Of a stretch of DNA of 64,000 bases, positions 47,873 to 56,453 are shown piece after piece. The notes beneath the pieces were generated by a model. The model was not told the origin of the DNA, did not search any database, and saw only the letters and a list, made by a program, of their open reading frames with translations. The DNA is taken from the NCBI RefSeq assembly GCF_017377795.1, contig NZ_JAFRDR010000005.1:372001-436000 (forward strand), written 5' to 3'. The DNA is from Williamsia soli. GTDB lineage: Bacteria; Actinomycetota; Actinomycetes; Mycobacteriales; Mycobacteriaceae. A program made the translations under genes and the position numbers. Every line of letters starts with the position of its first letter. The first letter of the stretch is position 1.

Positions 47873-48949
47873 ATGACCGTGACGGTGCCGGACACGCTCG
47901 ACGAGGCGTTGTCGCCGCGGTGGCTCACCGGCGCACTGCAGCCTCGGTTCCCGGGGATCGAGGTGACAGAGGTGGCCCCGGGGCCCATTGTCGAACGTGT
48001 GTCGACGAACGCCCGGTTCACGATCAGATGCGCCGGCGGCGTACCCGATGGGCTGTCTGAGTCGCTCTGTGTGAAGGGCTATTTCAGCGAAGTCGGACGG
48101 GAGGCCCGCCATGTCGGGGAGCGTGAGGCGTACTTCTATCGGGACCTCGCACCCGAGAGCGGTGCCCGGACGCTGCGCAGCGTCTACGCCGACTACGATA
48201 CGACTGCGCGCCATGGGGTGATCATCACCGAAGACATGGTGGCCGGTGGCGGCGAGTTCTTGGATGCGGCCAGTGCGTTCACGCCTGACCAGGTTGCCCA
48301 GAGTCTTGGTGAGTTCGCTCGGCTACATGCCTCCACGTGGGGCGGTTCACGGTGGGCTGACGCGCACTGGCTCGAGCCACGCCTTGATGGTGCACTGCGC
48401 GCGTGGGGTATCGACGCGATCACCGACAGGGTCGAGGCCAACTTCGACGGTCCCAATGGTCGTCGCGTACCTGCCGAGGTGCGGGATGCGCCCCGGCTGG
48501 TGGAGGCGTACGTGCTTCTGGCTCAGGCCTTGACGGCCGAACATGCATCCTCGGATTGGTGTGTGATCCACGGTGACGCTCATGTGGGAAATCTGTTCTT
48601 GGACCCGCAGGGAAACCCGAGTCTGGTTGATTGGCAGCTGATTCAACGAGGTATGTGGTACGTCGACATAGGAACGCATATCGCTACGGCGCTCACCGTC
48701 GCCGATCGTAGAAGCAATGAACGCGATCTGCTGGATCACTACCTGGATTGCCTCCGGGCCGCCGGCGTCAAGCCGCCGGCAAGAGACGTCGCTTGGCGGG
48801 CGCTGAGTCGCGGAATCGTGAGGGGCTTCTATCTCTGGGGGATCACATCACAGGTCGAACCGAGGCTGATCGAAATTCTGTTACATCGCCTGGGCTCTGC
48901 TGCCGCTGATCACGATGCTCTGACGTCGGATCTCTTCGCGAGACGTTGA
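47873..48949 (+). CDS. APH-family phosphotransferase (small-molecule or acyl-CoA kinase)
   Basis: The 358-residue protein has the aminoglycoside/ecdysteroid-kinase-like fold, with the catalytic loop HGDAHVGNLFLD (His233, Asp235, Asn240) and the metal-binding Asp in LVDWQ near residue 252. The ATG at 47873 follows GGTGGAG. Stand-alone APH proteins next to acyl-CoA dehydrogenases occur in pathways where a 4-hydroxyacyl-CoA is phosphorylated before elimination (LvaA and ACAD10/11 type). The context fits that model, but the substrate is inferred only from neighbours. Confidence 0.8.
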   Translation: MTVTVPDTLDEALSPRWLTGALQPRFPGIEVTEVAPGPIVERVSTNARFTIRCAGGVPDGLSESLCVKGYFSEVGREARHVGEREAYFYRDLAPESGARTLRSVYADYDTTARHGVIITEDMVAGGGEFLDAASAFTPDQVAQSLGEFARLHASTWGGSRWADAHWLEPRLDGALRAWGIDAITDRVEANFDGPNGRRVPAEVRDAPRLVEAYVLLAQALTAEHASSDWCVIHGDAHVGNLFLDPQGNPSLVDWQLIQRGMWYVDIGTHIATALTVADRRSNERDLLDHYLDCLRAAGVKPPARDVAWRALSRGIVRGFYLWGITSQVEPRLIEILLHRLGSAAADHDALTSDLFARR

Positions 48950-48966
48950 ACAAGAATGCAACTCTC

Positions 48967-48996
48967 TTGCAAGCGAGAACTACGTTCTACTAAGGT
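48967..48996 (+). promoter_or_regulatory. P450 promoter with perfect AGAAC-N3-GTTCT operator
   Basis: TTGCAA at 48967 and TAAGGT at 48991 are spaced 18 bp apart. Between them lies GAGAAC-TAC-GTTCT (48975-48988), a perfect 5-bp inverted repeat flanking three bases, so a bound regulator would cover the promoter spacer. Confidence 0.6.
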
Positions 48997-49031
48997 GGAG
49001 TTTGAGCACTACCGATCAGGGAGATGAACGT

Positions 49032-49135
49032 ATGTCGATTGGGGAACTTGGCGAATGGGCGACGCAATGAAAGGCGCAGCGGGACTGTCCCGGTTCACAT
49101 CTGCGAGACCCGAACCGGCAGGGAGTCCGACATGA
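49032..49135 (+). other. Two chained micro-ORFs before the P450
   Basis: AGGGAG precedes ATG 49032, which opens 12 codons (MSIGELGEWATQ) ending at 49070. That stop overlaps ATG 49067 (ATGA), which opens 22 codons ending at 49135, and this stop overlaps the P450 ATG at 49132 (ATGA). A chain of two ATGA overlaps is unusual. It may be a translational-coupling leader or chance; alternatively an in-frame ATG at 49024 gives the P450 a 36-residue extension. Confidence 0.35.
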
Positions 49136-50385
49136 CTTCGGCCACAGTCGACCGCGCTCGGCTTCGGGAGCTGTTCGACCTCAGAAGCTCGTACAACGCA
49201 TTGACCGGAGGGCTCTACGCCGGTGACCCGTATCCGATCTGGCACGACCTGCGGGCAACCGGGCCGGTACACGAGGGAACGGTTCACGAACTCACCGGAC
49301 ACCCGGGGACCCTGTATTTTCAGGGCTTGCCCTTCCCGGATCGACCGCACTACTCGGCATTCAGTTACGAGGCCTGTTTCGAGGCCTTTCGTAATCCGGA
49401 GGTTTTTGCGTCGTCTTCCGAACCGGTGGATCCGGTCTCCGGGGCGTACGGACATGACAACAGCATGCTGACAATGGGGGGCGAGCAGCATCACCGCTAC
49501 CGCGGTCTGGTGCAACCGTCGTTTCTCCCGAACAACGCCAAGTGGTGGATCCGGAACTGGATCGAGGAGTGCGTACACGAGTTGATCGAGGCGTTCTCCA
49601 GCGATGGTCACGCGGAACTCAACGTGGACTTCTGCGCCGCGATACCGGTATTGACGATCACCGGCAGTTTCGGTGTCCCTGTCGAACAGGCGCTCGAGAT
49701 CAGGGCCTGTCTCAACACCGATCAGGCGCGCGTCATCGAGATTCTGGCGCCGATCGTCGCGGCGCGGCGCAGCGAGCCCCGGGATGACTTGATCAGCGTG
49801 CTGGTGCAGGCAGAACTGACCGATGAGAACGGGGTGACCCAATGGCTCTCGGACAACGAGATCTACTCTTTCTCACTTCTGTTGCTGTCGGCGGGTTCCG
49901 GGACGACGTGGAAGCAGATGGGTATGACGATAACGGCGCTCTTACAGCGTCCCGACATTCTCGACGCGGTGCGGCAGGACCGGGCACTGGTCAAAGCCGC
50001 GATCGAAGAGACTCTGCGGTGGACGCCCACGGACCCGATGTTCTCGCGGTTCGTGACCGAAGACATCGAGTTCTTCGGCAAGGAGATCCCGAAGGGGGCG
50101 GTGATCCATCTGTGTGTCGGCGCCGCCAATCGCGACCCGGAACGGTGGGAGGATCCCGATGTCTTCGACATCTACCGCAAGAAGCGGCCAACTCTGGCAT
50201 TCGGACAGGGAACGCACATGTGTCTGGGAATGCACGTGGCGCGTGCCGAGATGACGGTGGGCATAAACGCATTGCTGGATGCGCTACCGAATCTGCGGCT
50301 GGACCGTGCAGCGGAGCAACCCGAGTTCGTCGGGATGTACGAGCGCGGGGCAACTGCCATCCCGGTGTTGTTCGATGTGACCTGA
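49132..50385 (+). CDS. Cytochrome P450
   Basis: The 417-residue P450 has an I-helix segment LLSAGSGTTWKQMG (AGxGTT where AGxDTT is common), the ExxR motif in EETLR, and the heme loop FGQGTHMCLG with Cys364. AGGGAG lies seven bases before ATG 49132, which gives the standard bacterial N-terminus. The gene has its own operator-bearing promoter. The electron donor may be the KshB-like reductase at 56454 or a ferredoxin elsewhere. A hydrophobic substrate hydroxylation is expected. Confidence 0.92.
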   Translation: MTSATVDRARLRELFDLRSSYNALTGGLYAGDPYPIWHDLRATGPVHEGTVHELTGHPGTLYFQGLPFPDRPHYSAFSYEACFEAFRNPEVFASSSEPVDPVSGAYGHDNSMLTMGGEQHHRYRGLVQPSFLPNNAKWWIRNWIEECVHELIEAFSSDGHAELNVDFCAAIPVLTITGSFGVPVEQALEIRACLNTDQARVIEILAPIVAARRSEPRDDLISVLVQAELTDENGVTQWLSDNEIYSFSLLLLSAGSGTTWKQMGMTITALLQRPDILDAVRQDRALVKAAIEETLRWTPTDPMFSRFVTEDIEFFGKEIPKGAVIHLCVGAANRDPERWEDPDVFDIYRKKRPTLAFGQGTHMCLGMHVARAEMTVGINALLDALPNLRLDRAAEQPEFVGMYERGATAIPVLFDVT

Positions 50386-50400
50386 CGTCAGTCGTCTGAA

Positions 50401-50442
50401 CCGAAGGGGCCGATGAGCATCGATGCTCATCGGCCCCTTCGG
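50401..50442. terminator. 42-bp perfect palindrome between convergent genes
   Basis: The sequence from 50401 to 50442 is a perfect palindrome, giving a 20-bp stem with a CG centre. It lies between the convergent P450 and ABC transporter genes and is placed to terminate both. Confidence 0.85.
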
Positions 50443-50459
50443 CATATCGGCTGTTCTCT

Positions 50460-51479
50460 TCAGAGTTGCTTGGACAAGACGGGCGTGTCCTTCAAGGCCA
50501 CGTCGAGCGGAAAATGGCAGGCCACATACTGTCCGGGCGTAACCTCATGCATCTCGGGTTCTTCAGTAACGCAACGTTCTTCCGCCCTCGGGCAGCGGGT
50601 GCGGAATCGGCATCCGGCGGGAGGCGACAAGGGTGATGGCACATCGCCTTCGAGCGCGGGCCCGGCGAAACCCTTCTCCGGATCGGTCAGCGGGACCGAA
50701 TCGAGCAGTGCCCGGGTGTAGGGGTGGGCCGGGTTTTCGTAAACCTGCACCGAGTCACCGAACTCACATACCTTACCGAGGTACATCACCATGACGTTGT
50801 CGCTGACGGTCCGCACGACGCCGAGGTCGTGGGCGATGAAGACGACGGTGAGATCGAACTCCTTCTTCAGATCCTCGATCAAGTTCAAGATCTGGGCCTG
50901 AACCGAGACATCGAGCGCTGATACGGGTTCGTCGCAGATCAGCAGACGGGGATTGAGAGCGAGCGCCCGGGCGATGGCCACGCGTTGGGCCTGACCACCG
51001 GACAGGGCGCGAGGCAACACATCCGAATACCGATCCGGGGGTAGACCGACCGAGTCCAGTACCTTGGTGGCCTTGGCGACTCGATCGGCTTTCGGCGAAC
51101 CGGACACCGCCATGCCCTCGACCACGATGTCCTTCACGGCACGCCGCGGATTCAGGGAGCTGACGGGATCCTGAAAGATCATCTGCATGTCGCGACGCAG
51201 CTTCCGCATGTGTTTCTCGTCGACCTTGTCGATCCAGTCCTCGCCGAACCTGATGTGACCCGCGGTGACTCGGTCGAGTCGGAGGATGGCGCGTCCGGTG
51301 GTCGACTTTCCACAGCCGGATTCGCCGACTATTCCCAGGGTTTCCCCGGGCAGGACGTCGAAACTGATCCGCGAGACCGCTTGGACGGTGCCTGCGCGGG
51401 TCGGGTATTCGACGACGAGGTCTTGCACACTGAGGAGTGCCTCGTCGCCGCGAAGATGGGCGCTTCCGCTGCCGGCCAT
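50460..51479 (-). CDS. Dipeptide/oligopeptide ABC transporter ATPase (DppF type)
   Basis: The 339-residue ATPase has Walker A GESGCGKST, the signature LSGGQAQRV, Walker B LLICDEPVSALD, and the C-terminal oligopeptide-transporter extension with clustered cysteines (GCRFRTRCPRAEERC). It is the last gene of a five-gene importer operon and powers uptake with the preceding ATPase. Confidence 0.92.
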   Translation of the reverse strand: MAGSGSAHLRGDEALLSVQDLVVEYPTRAGTVQAVSRISFDVLPGETLGIVGESGCGKSTTGRAILRLDRVTAGHIRFGEDWIDKVDEKHMRKLRRDMQMIFQDPVSSLNPRRAVKDIVVEGMAVSGSPKADRVAKATKVLDSVGLPPDRYSDVLPRALSGGQAQRVAIARALALNPRLLICDEPVSALDVSVQAQILNLIEDLKKEFDLTVVFIAHDLGVVRTVSDNVMVMYLGKVCEFGDSVQVYENPAHPYTRALLDSVPLTDPEKGFAGPALEGDVPSPLSPPAGCRFRTRCPRAEERCVTEEPEMHEVTPGQYVACHFPLDVALKDTPVLSKQL

Positions 51480-51483
51480 GGTG

Positions 51484-52491
51484 TTACCTTCCGGAGAGGG
51501 TCAGGGTCTTGATGGGCGTGGGGGTGACCGGGTGCAGGCAGGCCACGCTGTGATCGGTACCGACCGATGCCAACTCGGGCCCCGGCGTGAGGCAGTCGTC
51601 CTGGGCGTGAGTGCAGCGCGGCGCGAACCGGCAGCCGGTGGGAGGGGACGTGGGGTCGGGCAGTGACCCCGAGATGACACGCAGCGGGGCGTGGCGCGGG
51701 TGATCGATGGTGGGTGTGGCACCCAGCAACGCGTGGGTGTACCGATGTAGCGGTTCGTCGAAAACTTCACGGGTCGAACCGACTTCGGCAAGTCTTCCGG
51801 AATACATCACCGACACCCTGTCGGTGCGGCCGGCCACGACTGCCAAGTCGTGGCTGATCAGCATCATCGCCATGTCGCGCTCGCGCTGCACCTTGCGTAA
51901 CAGGTCGAGGATCTGGCGCTGGATCGTGACGTCAAGCGCAGTCGTCGGCTCATCGGCGATCAACAGTTCCGGTTCGCAGGCCAGAGCGATGGCGATCATC
52001 ACGCGCTGCCGCATACCACCGGACATCTCGTGCGGGTAGTTTCGCAGGCGCCGCTCCGGATCGGGCACACCGACCTCCTGTAGGAGACGGAGTGCCCGAT
52101 CATGAGCTTCGGAACGACTGACACCGAGGTGGCGCCTCATGCCTTCGGTGAGCTGACGTTCCACGCGGACAACGGGGTTGAGCGAGCGGCCCGGGTCTTG
52201 GAAAACCATCGCTATCTGGTTGCCCCAGATCTCGAGTTTGTCCTTCTTGGTCAGTGAGAGCAGATCCCGGCCGCCGAACGTGACGACACCGGATCGCGCG
52301 GAACGGGGCGGCATCAGCCCCATGATGGCTCGGGCCATCACCGATTTGCCCGAGCCGGACTCACCGACTACTCCGAGTGCCTGCCCTTTGTCGAGAGTCA
52401 GTGAAACGTCGTCCACGGCGCGAACTGTGCCGCGTGCGGTGCCGATGTATGCACGTAGGTTCTGCACTTCGAGCAGTGGTTCAACGTTCAT
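51484..52491 (-). CDS. Dipeptide/oligopeptide ABC transporter ATPase (DppD type)
   Basis: The 335-residue ATPase has Walker [10 protein letters not shown], the signature [12 protein letters not shown], Walker [13 protein letters not shown] and the cysteine-bearing C-terminal extension ([15 protein letters not shown]). It lies between the binding-protein gene and the second ATPase gene. Together they form the usual heterodimeric ATPase of this transporter class. Confidence 0.92.
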   Translation of the reverse strand: MNVEPLLEVQNLRAYIGTARGTVRAVDDVSLTLDKGQALGVVGESGSGKSVMARAIMGLMPPRSARSGVVTFGGRDLLSLTKKDKLEIWGNQIAMVFQDPGRSLNPVVRVERQLTEGMRRHLGVSRSEAHDRALRLLQEVGVPDPERRLRNYPHEMSGGMRQRVMIAIALACEPELLIADEPTTALDVTIQRQILDLLRKVQRERDMAMMLISHDLAVVAGRTDRVSVMYSGRLAEVGSTREVFDEPLHRYTHALLGATPTIDHPRHAPLRVISGSLPDPTSPPTGCRFAPRCTHAQDDCLTPGPELASVGTDHSVACLHPVTPTPIKTLTLSGR

Positions 52492-52519
52492 GTGATCCGG
52501 CCCTTCCTGTGGCTATCGG

Positions 52520-54094
52520 TCAGTTCATCCAGATGTTCTCGGGCAGAGGCGATCCGAGTGTGTAGAGATCGACGCCGCTGACGTTCTTCGCGTACACGAC
52601 CGACGGGACCGCCCGGGTGTACCAGACGCCCGGGATGATCTCGGCAAGGCGTTCCTGAACCGTGTTGTACGAGTCCTTGCGGGCTTCGACATCCTGCTCG
52701 GTACGGCCGGCGTCGAGGGCTGCGTCGAGCTCGGGATCATTCGTTCCCACGAAGTTTCCCGGCGATTTGGAGTGGAATGCGGTCCACAGCGGGAAGTCCG
52801 GGTCCTGGACGATTGCTGACGAGATGATCATGTCGAAATCTCGCGCTCCGGCCCGTGCCGTGGCTGCGCCGAAGTCCACAACCTCGATCTTCATCTCGAC
52901 ATTGTCGTAGCCACTGAGCTGGGTCTGCAGGCCCTCGGCCAGGGTGCGGCTCTCCGTGGTCGGGTACGACAGGAATGTGAAGGACACCGGCTTTCCCTCG
53001 GCAGCGAGCTCGTCGAAGAGTTGCTGCGCCTCATCCTTGTTCGCCTGCTGCAGCGTGACATCGGTGAAGAACGGTGATTGTTCGTCGAACAGGGTCTCCG
53101 GAACCGTTCCTTCGCCGTTGTAGACGATGGTGTTCAGTCCGGCTAGGTCGGTGGCCAGCGCGACCGCCTTGCGTGCGCGCTGATCGTTGAAGGGCGCGCG
53201 GCGTTCGTTCATGCCCATGTACTGTCCGCCGCCGGTCGGGACGACCTCGGTCTTTAGGCCCGCCGCCTGTGCCTTGTTGACACTGGCCTGATTGGTCTCA
53301 GAGGACAGGTCCGCAGCCCCGGTGGCCATGGTGTTCGCACGGGTGTTGCTGTCTGCAACGGTCTGAACGGTGATCTTGTCGAGGTACGGCTTCGGGGCGT
53401 CGTAGTATTCGGGATTCTTTTCCATGTCGATAGATGCCTGACGCGTCCAATTGGTGAGCTTGAACGGTCCGGCGCCGACGGGATTCTGGTCGAACGATTC
53501 GCGGCCCTTTTGCAGAGCGGTAGGCGAGGCGATCCAGTTGAGCGCACCTGCCACGAGTGACTCGGCGAAGTGTGGGTTGGGCGCCGCCAGTGTGACTTTC
53601 AGATTCGCAGGGTCGATTACCTCACTGCTCGCGACTTGGATGGCCTGTCGGATGGACGTCGAACCGAGTGCCGGGTCCTTGAGGCGATCCCAGTTGAACT
53701 TGACCGCAGCAGCGTCGAGCGGGGTGCCATCGGTGAACTTGAGACCGGGCCGGAGAGCCAGGTTGAACGTCTGACCGTTGTCGGTCGTGGAGAAGTCGGT
53801 CGCCATCTTGTATTCGATGGTGAAGTTCTCGATGTTGTTGATCATGAGCGTGCCGTAGAGGCCGTTGCCGACGACGGGCTGATGCGCCCAGGTGTTGGAG
53901 AGTGCGGCGGGGTCGAGCGATCGTGGTTCGCCGGTTTGGATGACCCGTAGTGTTCCGCCCGGTACCGGGTCCCCTTCGTCTTCGGCGGATGTGCCGGTGG
54001 TGTTGCTTCCACCACCGCATGCGGCGAGGAAGACGAGCAGTGCAGCGGAGAAGATCACGGCGAAGTGGTGCGCAATTCGTCTGGGGCGGAGCAT
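52520..54094 (-). CDS. Solute-binding lipoprotein, family 5
   Basis: The 524-residue protein has a lipoprotein signal with the lipobox LAAC (Cys26) and the family 5 fold: GGTLRVIQTGEPRSLDPA near the start, YKMATDFSTTDNGQTFNLALRPGLKFTDGTPLDA and AKNVSGVDLYTLG near the end. Family 5 proteins bind peptides but also nickel, sugars, and other small molecules. Its position inside a catabolic island suggests it captures the pathway substrate, though this cannot be proven from sequence. Confidence 0.92.
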   Translation of the reverse strand: MLRPRRIAHHFAVIFSAALLVFLAACGGGSNTTGTSAEDEGDPVPGGTLRVIQTGEPRSLDPAALSNTWAHQPVVGNGLYGTLMINNIENFTIEYKMATDFSTTDNGQTFNLALRPGLKFTDGTPLDAAAVKFNWDRLKDPALGSTSIRQAIQVASSEVIDPANLKVTLAAPNPHFAESLVAGALNWIASPTALQKGRESFDQNPVGAGPFKLTNWTRQASIDMEKNPEYYDAPKPYLDKITVQTVADSNTRANTMATGAADLSSETNQASVNKAQAAGLKTEVVPTGGGQYMGMNERRAPFNDQRARKAVALATDLAGLNTIVYNGEGTVPETLFDEQSPFFTDVTLQQANKDEAQQLFDELAAEGKPVSFTFLSYPTTESRTLAEGLQTQLSGYDNVEMKIEVVDFGAATARAGARDFDMIISSAIVQDPDFPLWTAFHSKSPGNFVGTNDPELDAALDAGRTEQDVEARKDSYNTVQERLAEIIPGVWYTRAVPSVVYAKNVSGVDLYTLGSPLPENIWMN

Positions 54095-54159
54095 GTTGGG
54101 CCTCTCGGAGTGAATCTCGGGAATAGAGCTCGGGTGAAATCGTCTGAGCGGGTGTACGT

Positions 54160-55062
54160 TCAGCGCTGAAGTGTCTTGTCGAACTTGGTCCGCAGGTGAT
54201 CACCCAGCTGGTTCAGGGCGAACACGGTGAAGAAGATGGCAAGTGCCGGGACGAAGACCAGGTGTGGGGAGGTCGAGAGGGCATCTTTACCTTCGCTGAT
54301 CATTCCACCCCAGCTCGGGGTGGGTGGCGGGATACCGAGTCCCAGAAAACTCAGGGATCCTTCGGCCACGATCAGCGCGGCCATGACGATCGGCAGGTAT
54401 GCCGCCAGGAGAGAGATGACGTTGGGCAGTATCTCCTTGAACAGGATCCGGGAGTGGCCGGCGCCCATGTTCCGTGCAGCGCGGACGAATTCGCGCGACG
54501 ACCATGCCATCGCATTCGCCCGGGACAGTCGGATGAACGCGGGGATCACGACGAGTGTCAGTCCGAGCAGGATGGTCGATGCGCTGGGTTCGAGAATCGA
54601 GGCCAGCGCGAGCAGCAGGATCAAGGGCGGGAAGGCGAGCATCGCGTCGGCCAGCAGGGAGATACCGTTGTCGAGGTGGCGGCCGAAGTATCCACCGATC
54701 AGGCCCACCAGCGATCCGATGATGAATCCGAACAGTCCCGCGAGGGTGCCCACCACAAGGGAGACCCGTGCACCGTAGATGATCCGGGAGAGCTCCGAAC
54801 GACCAAAGGTGTCCGTTCCCAGCAGGAGATCCAGTGAACCGAACGACGGGCCGAGTCGTGGCGCTCCGACGGGGGTGTCGTAGGGCGCGATCGGCAGCAG
54901 GTTCGCGAAGCACGCAGCAAGGATCAGGGCGGCCAGCCAGACGATGGAGAAGATGACCAGGATCGAGCGACGTTGGCGCACCACCGGCACCACCAGCGAG
55001 GGCGCGGCCAGTTTCTCACTGTCGGAAGGATCAATCGACTTTTTGGCGAGGATGTCGGTCAT
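54160..55062 (-). CDS. Dipeptide-type ABC permease (DppC)
   Basis: The 300-residue inner-membrane permease has an N-terminal helix (ILVIFSIVWLAALILAACFA), the DppC start GTDTFGRSELSRIIYGARVSL, and the coupling EAA-type segment (REFVRAARNMGAGHSRILFKEILPN). Its ATG overlaps the stop of the DppB-type permease gene (ATGA). Confidence 0.92.
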   Translation of the reverse strand: MTDILAKKSIDPSDSEKLAAPSLVVPVVRQRRSILVIFSIVWLAALILAACFANLLPIAPYDTPVGAPRLGPSFGSLDLLLGTDTFGRSELSRIIYGARVSLVVGTLAGLFGFIIGSLVGLIGGYFGRHLDNGISLLADAMLAFPPLILLLALASILEPSASTILLGLTLVVIPAFIRLSRANAMAWSSREFVRAARNMGAGHSRILFKEILPNVISLLAAYLPIVMAALIVAEGSLSFLGLGIPPPTPSWGGMISEGKDALSTSPHLVFVPALAIFFTVFALNQLGDHLRTKFDKTLQR

Positions 55063-56015
55063 GCTGTTGCCGCCACCTTTCTGACGCGAGGATCGATCAT
55101 GCCGTAACTGAGATCGACGATGGTGTTGATACCGACGTAGACGACGGCAATGAAGACCACGATTCCCTGGACCATGATCAGGTCGCGGTTGGTGATCGAC
55201 GAGGCGATGAGCTGACCCAGACCGGGTAGACCGAACAGGGTCTCGACGATGACGGTTCCACCGATGAGGCGCCCGAGGTTCATACCGGCCAGGGTGATCA
55301 GGGAGAACGAGGACGGCCGGAACGCGTGGCGGAACATGACGTAGGTGCCGGACATGCCCTTCGCGCGGGCCGCCGCTATGTAGTCCTCACCGAGCGTGGA
55401 GATCAGATCGGTACGGAGCAGGCGGTGGAAGGAGGCAATCTCGGTGAGGGCGATGGCGATCGCAGGCAGGAATGCGCTCTGCAGGTTGGGGCCGATGCCT
55501 TCGCTGATATCCGACCAGCCGATGACCGGGAAGATCTGGAGCTGTATTGCGAAGAAGTAGATGAGGATCGGGCCCGCGATGAACGCGGGGACAGAGAGGA
55601 ATACCGCGGACAGCGCGTTGGTACCGCGGTCGAGTGATGAGCCGGGGCGGGACGCCGAGATGACGCCCATGAGGACTGCGACGGCCAATGCGATGAACAG
55701 GCCGAGTGCGGCGAGTTCCAACGTCACGGGAAGCCGCTCGATGATCGCGTCGGTCACCGACTGATTGGTCAGCGGCGAGGATCCGAGATCACCCTGTACG
55801 GCGTTCTTCAGCCAATCGACGTACTGCATCCAGACGGATTGGTCGAGTCCGAGCTGCGCGTCCATTTCGGCCACTGCCTCGGGGGTGGCGTTCTCGCCGA
55901 GTATCACCTCGGATGCCGATCCTGGAGCCAGGCTCAAGAGAGCCACCACCGCGATGGTCACCAACAAGACCACGGCGATGCTTCGTCCTAGACGCGTAGC
56001 AACTGTGAGAAGCAT
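55059..56015 (-). CDS. Dipeptide-type ABC permease (DppB)
   Basis: The 318-residue permease has an N-terminal helix, a periplasmic domain (ENATPEAVAEMDAQLGLDQS) and the EAA segment LGEDYIAAARAKGMSGTYVMFRHAFRPS. It is the first gene of the five-gene importer operon on the minus strand. The ribosome site is weak. A 438-bp region separates it from the reductase gene upstream. Confidence 0.92.
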   Translation of the reverse strand: MLLTVATRLGRSIAVVLLVTIAVVALLSLAPGSASEVILGENATPEAVAEMDAQLGLDQSVWMQYVDWLKNAVQGDLGSSPLTNQSVTDAIIERLPVTLELAALGLFIALAVAVLMGVISASRPGSSLDRGTNALSAVFLSVPAFIAGPILIYFFAIQLQIFPVIGWSDISEGIGPNLQSAFLPAIAIALTEIASFHRLLRTDLISTLGEDYIAAARAKGMSGTYVMFRHAFRPSSFSLITLAGMNLGRLIGGTVIVETLFGLPGLGQLIASSITNRDLIMVQGIVVFIAVVYVGINTIVDLSYGMIDPRVRKVAATA

Positions 56016-56453
56016 TGATAGTCAACTTTCGTCCTGCACGGTGGGCTGAATACGCTTCGGAGCCTCGCAGCTGCTACGAGGATCGAGCTGACGAGTGGAG
56101 GGGGCTGTGCTCCACACGTTGTGACGTGTGCCGCTACATCTGGCGGCTGTGAGTAACGCCGCATTGACAAGCGGCTGTGACACCACTGTAGGGAATAATG
56201 GACATCAAAGGCAAGGCCTGAACGACATTGATATCGGGCATCCGGAGAATCGGCCGAGTGACGACATGCTGCGACGCTTAGCCCAATCTGAAAGCCAAGT
56301 AGCGCAACTCGATACGAAGAATTGCGGGCGAAGAGGCACACGCTCTCGATGGCCGATCATCGGAGAACTAGACCCGAAAAATGATTATTGGCAACATGAT
56401 TCATACGAGTATCGACGAAAAATGCTGTTGCAGAACTATTGCACTCTCAGCAT
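56016..56453. other. Non-coding region upstream of the importer operon
   Basis: No convincing gene is seen. The region is visibly less GC-rich than its surroundings. It holds a perfect 7-bp inverted repeat, CACACGT-TGTG-ACGTGTG, at 56113-56130, and a short direct repeat CGGCTGTGA near 56143 and 56172. The first may be an operator for the importer genes. Confidence 0.5.
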
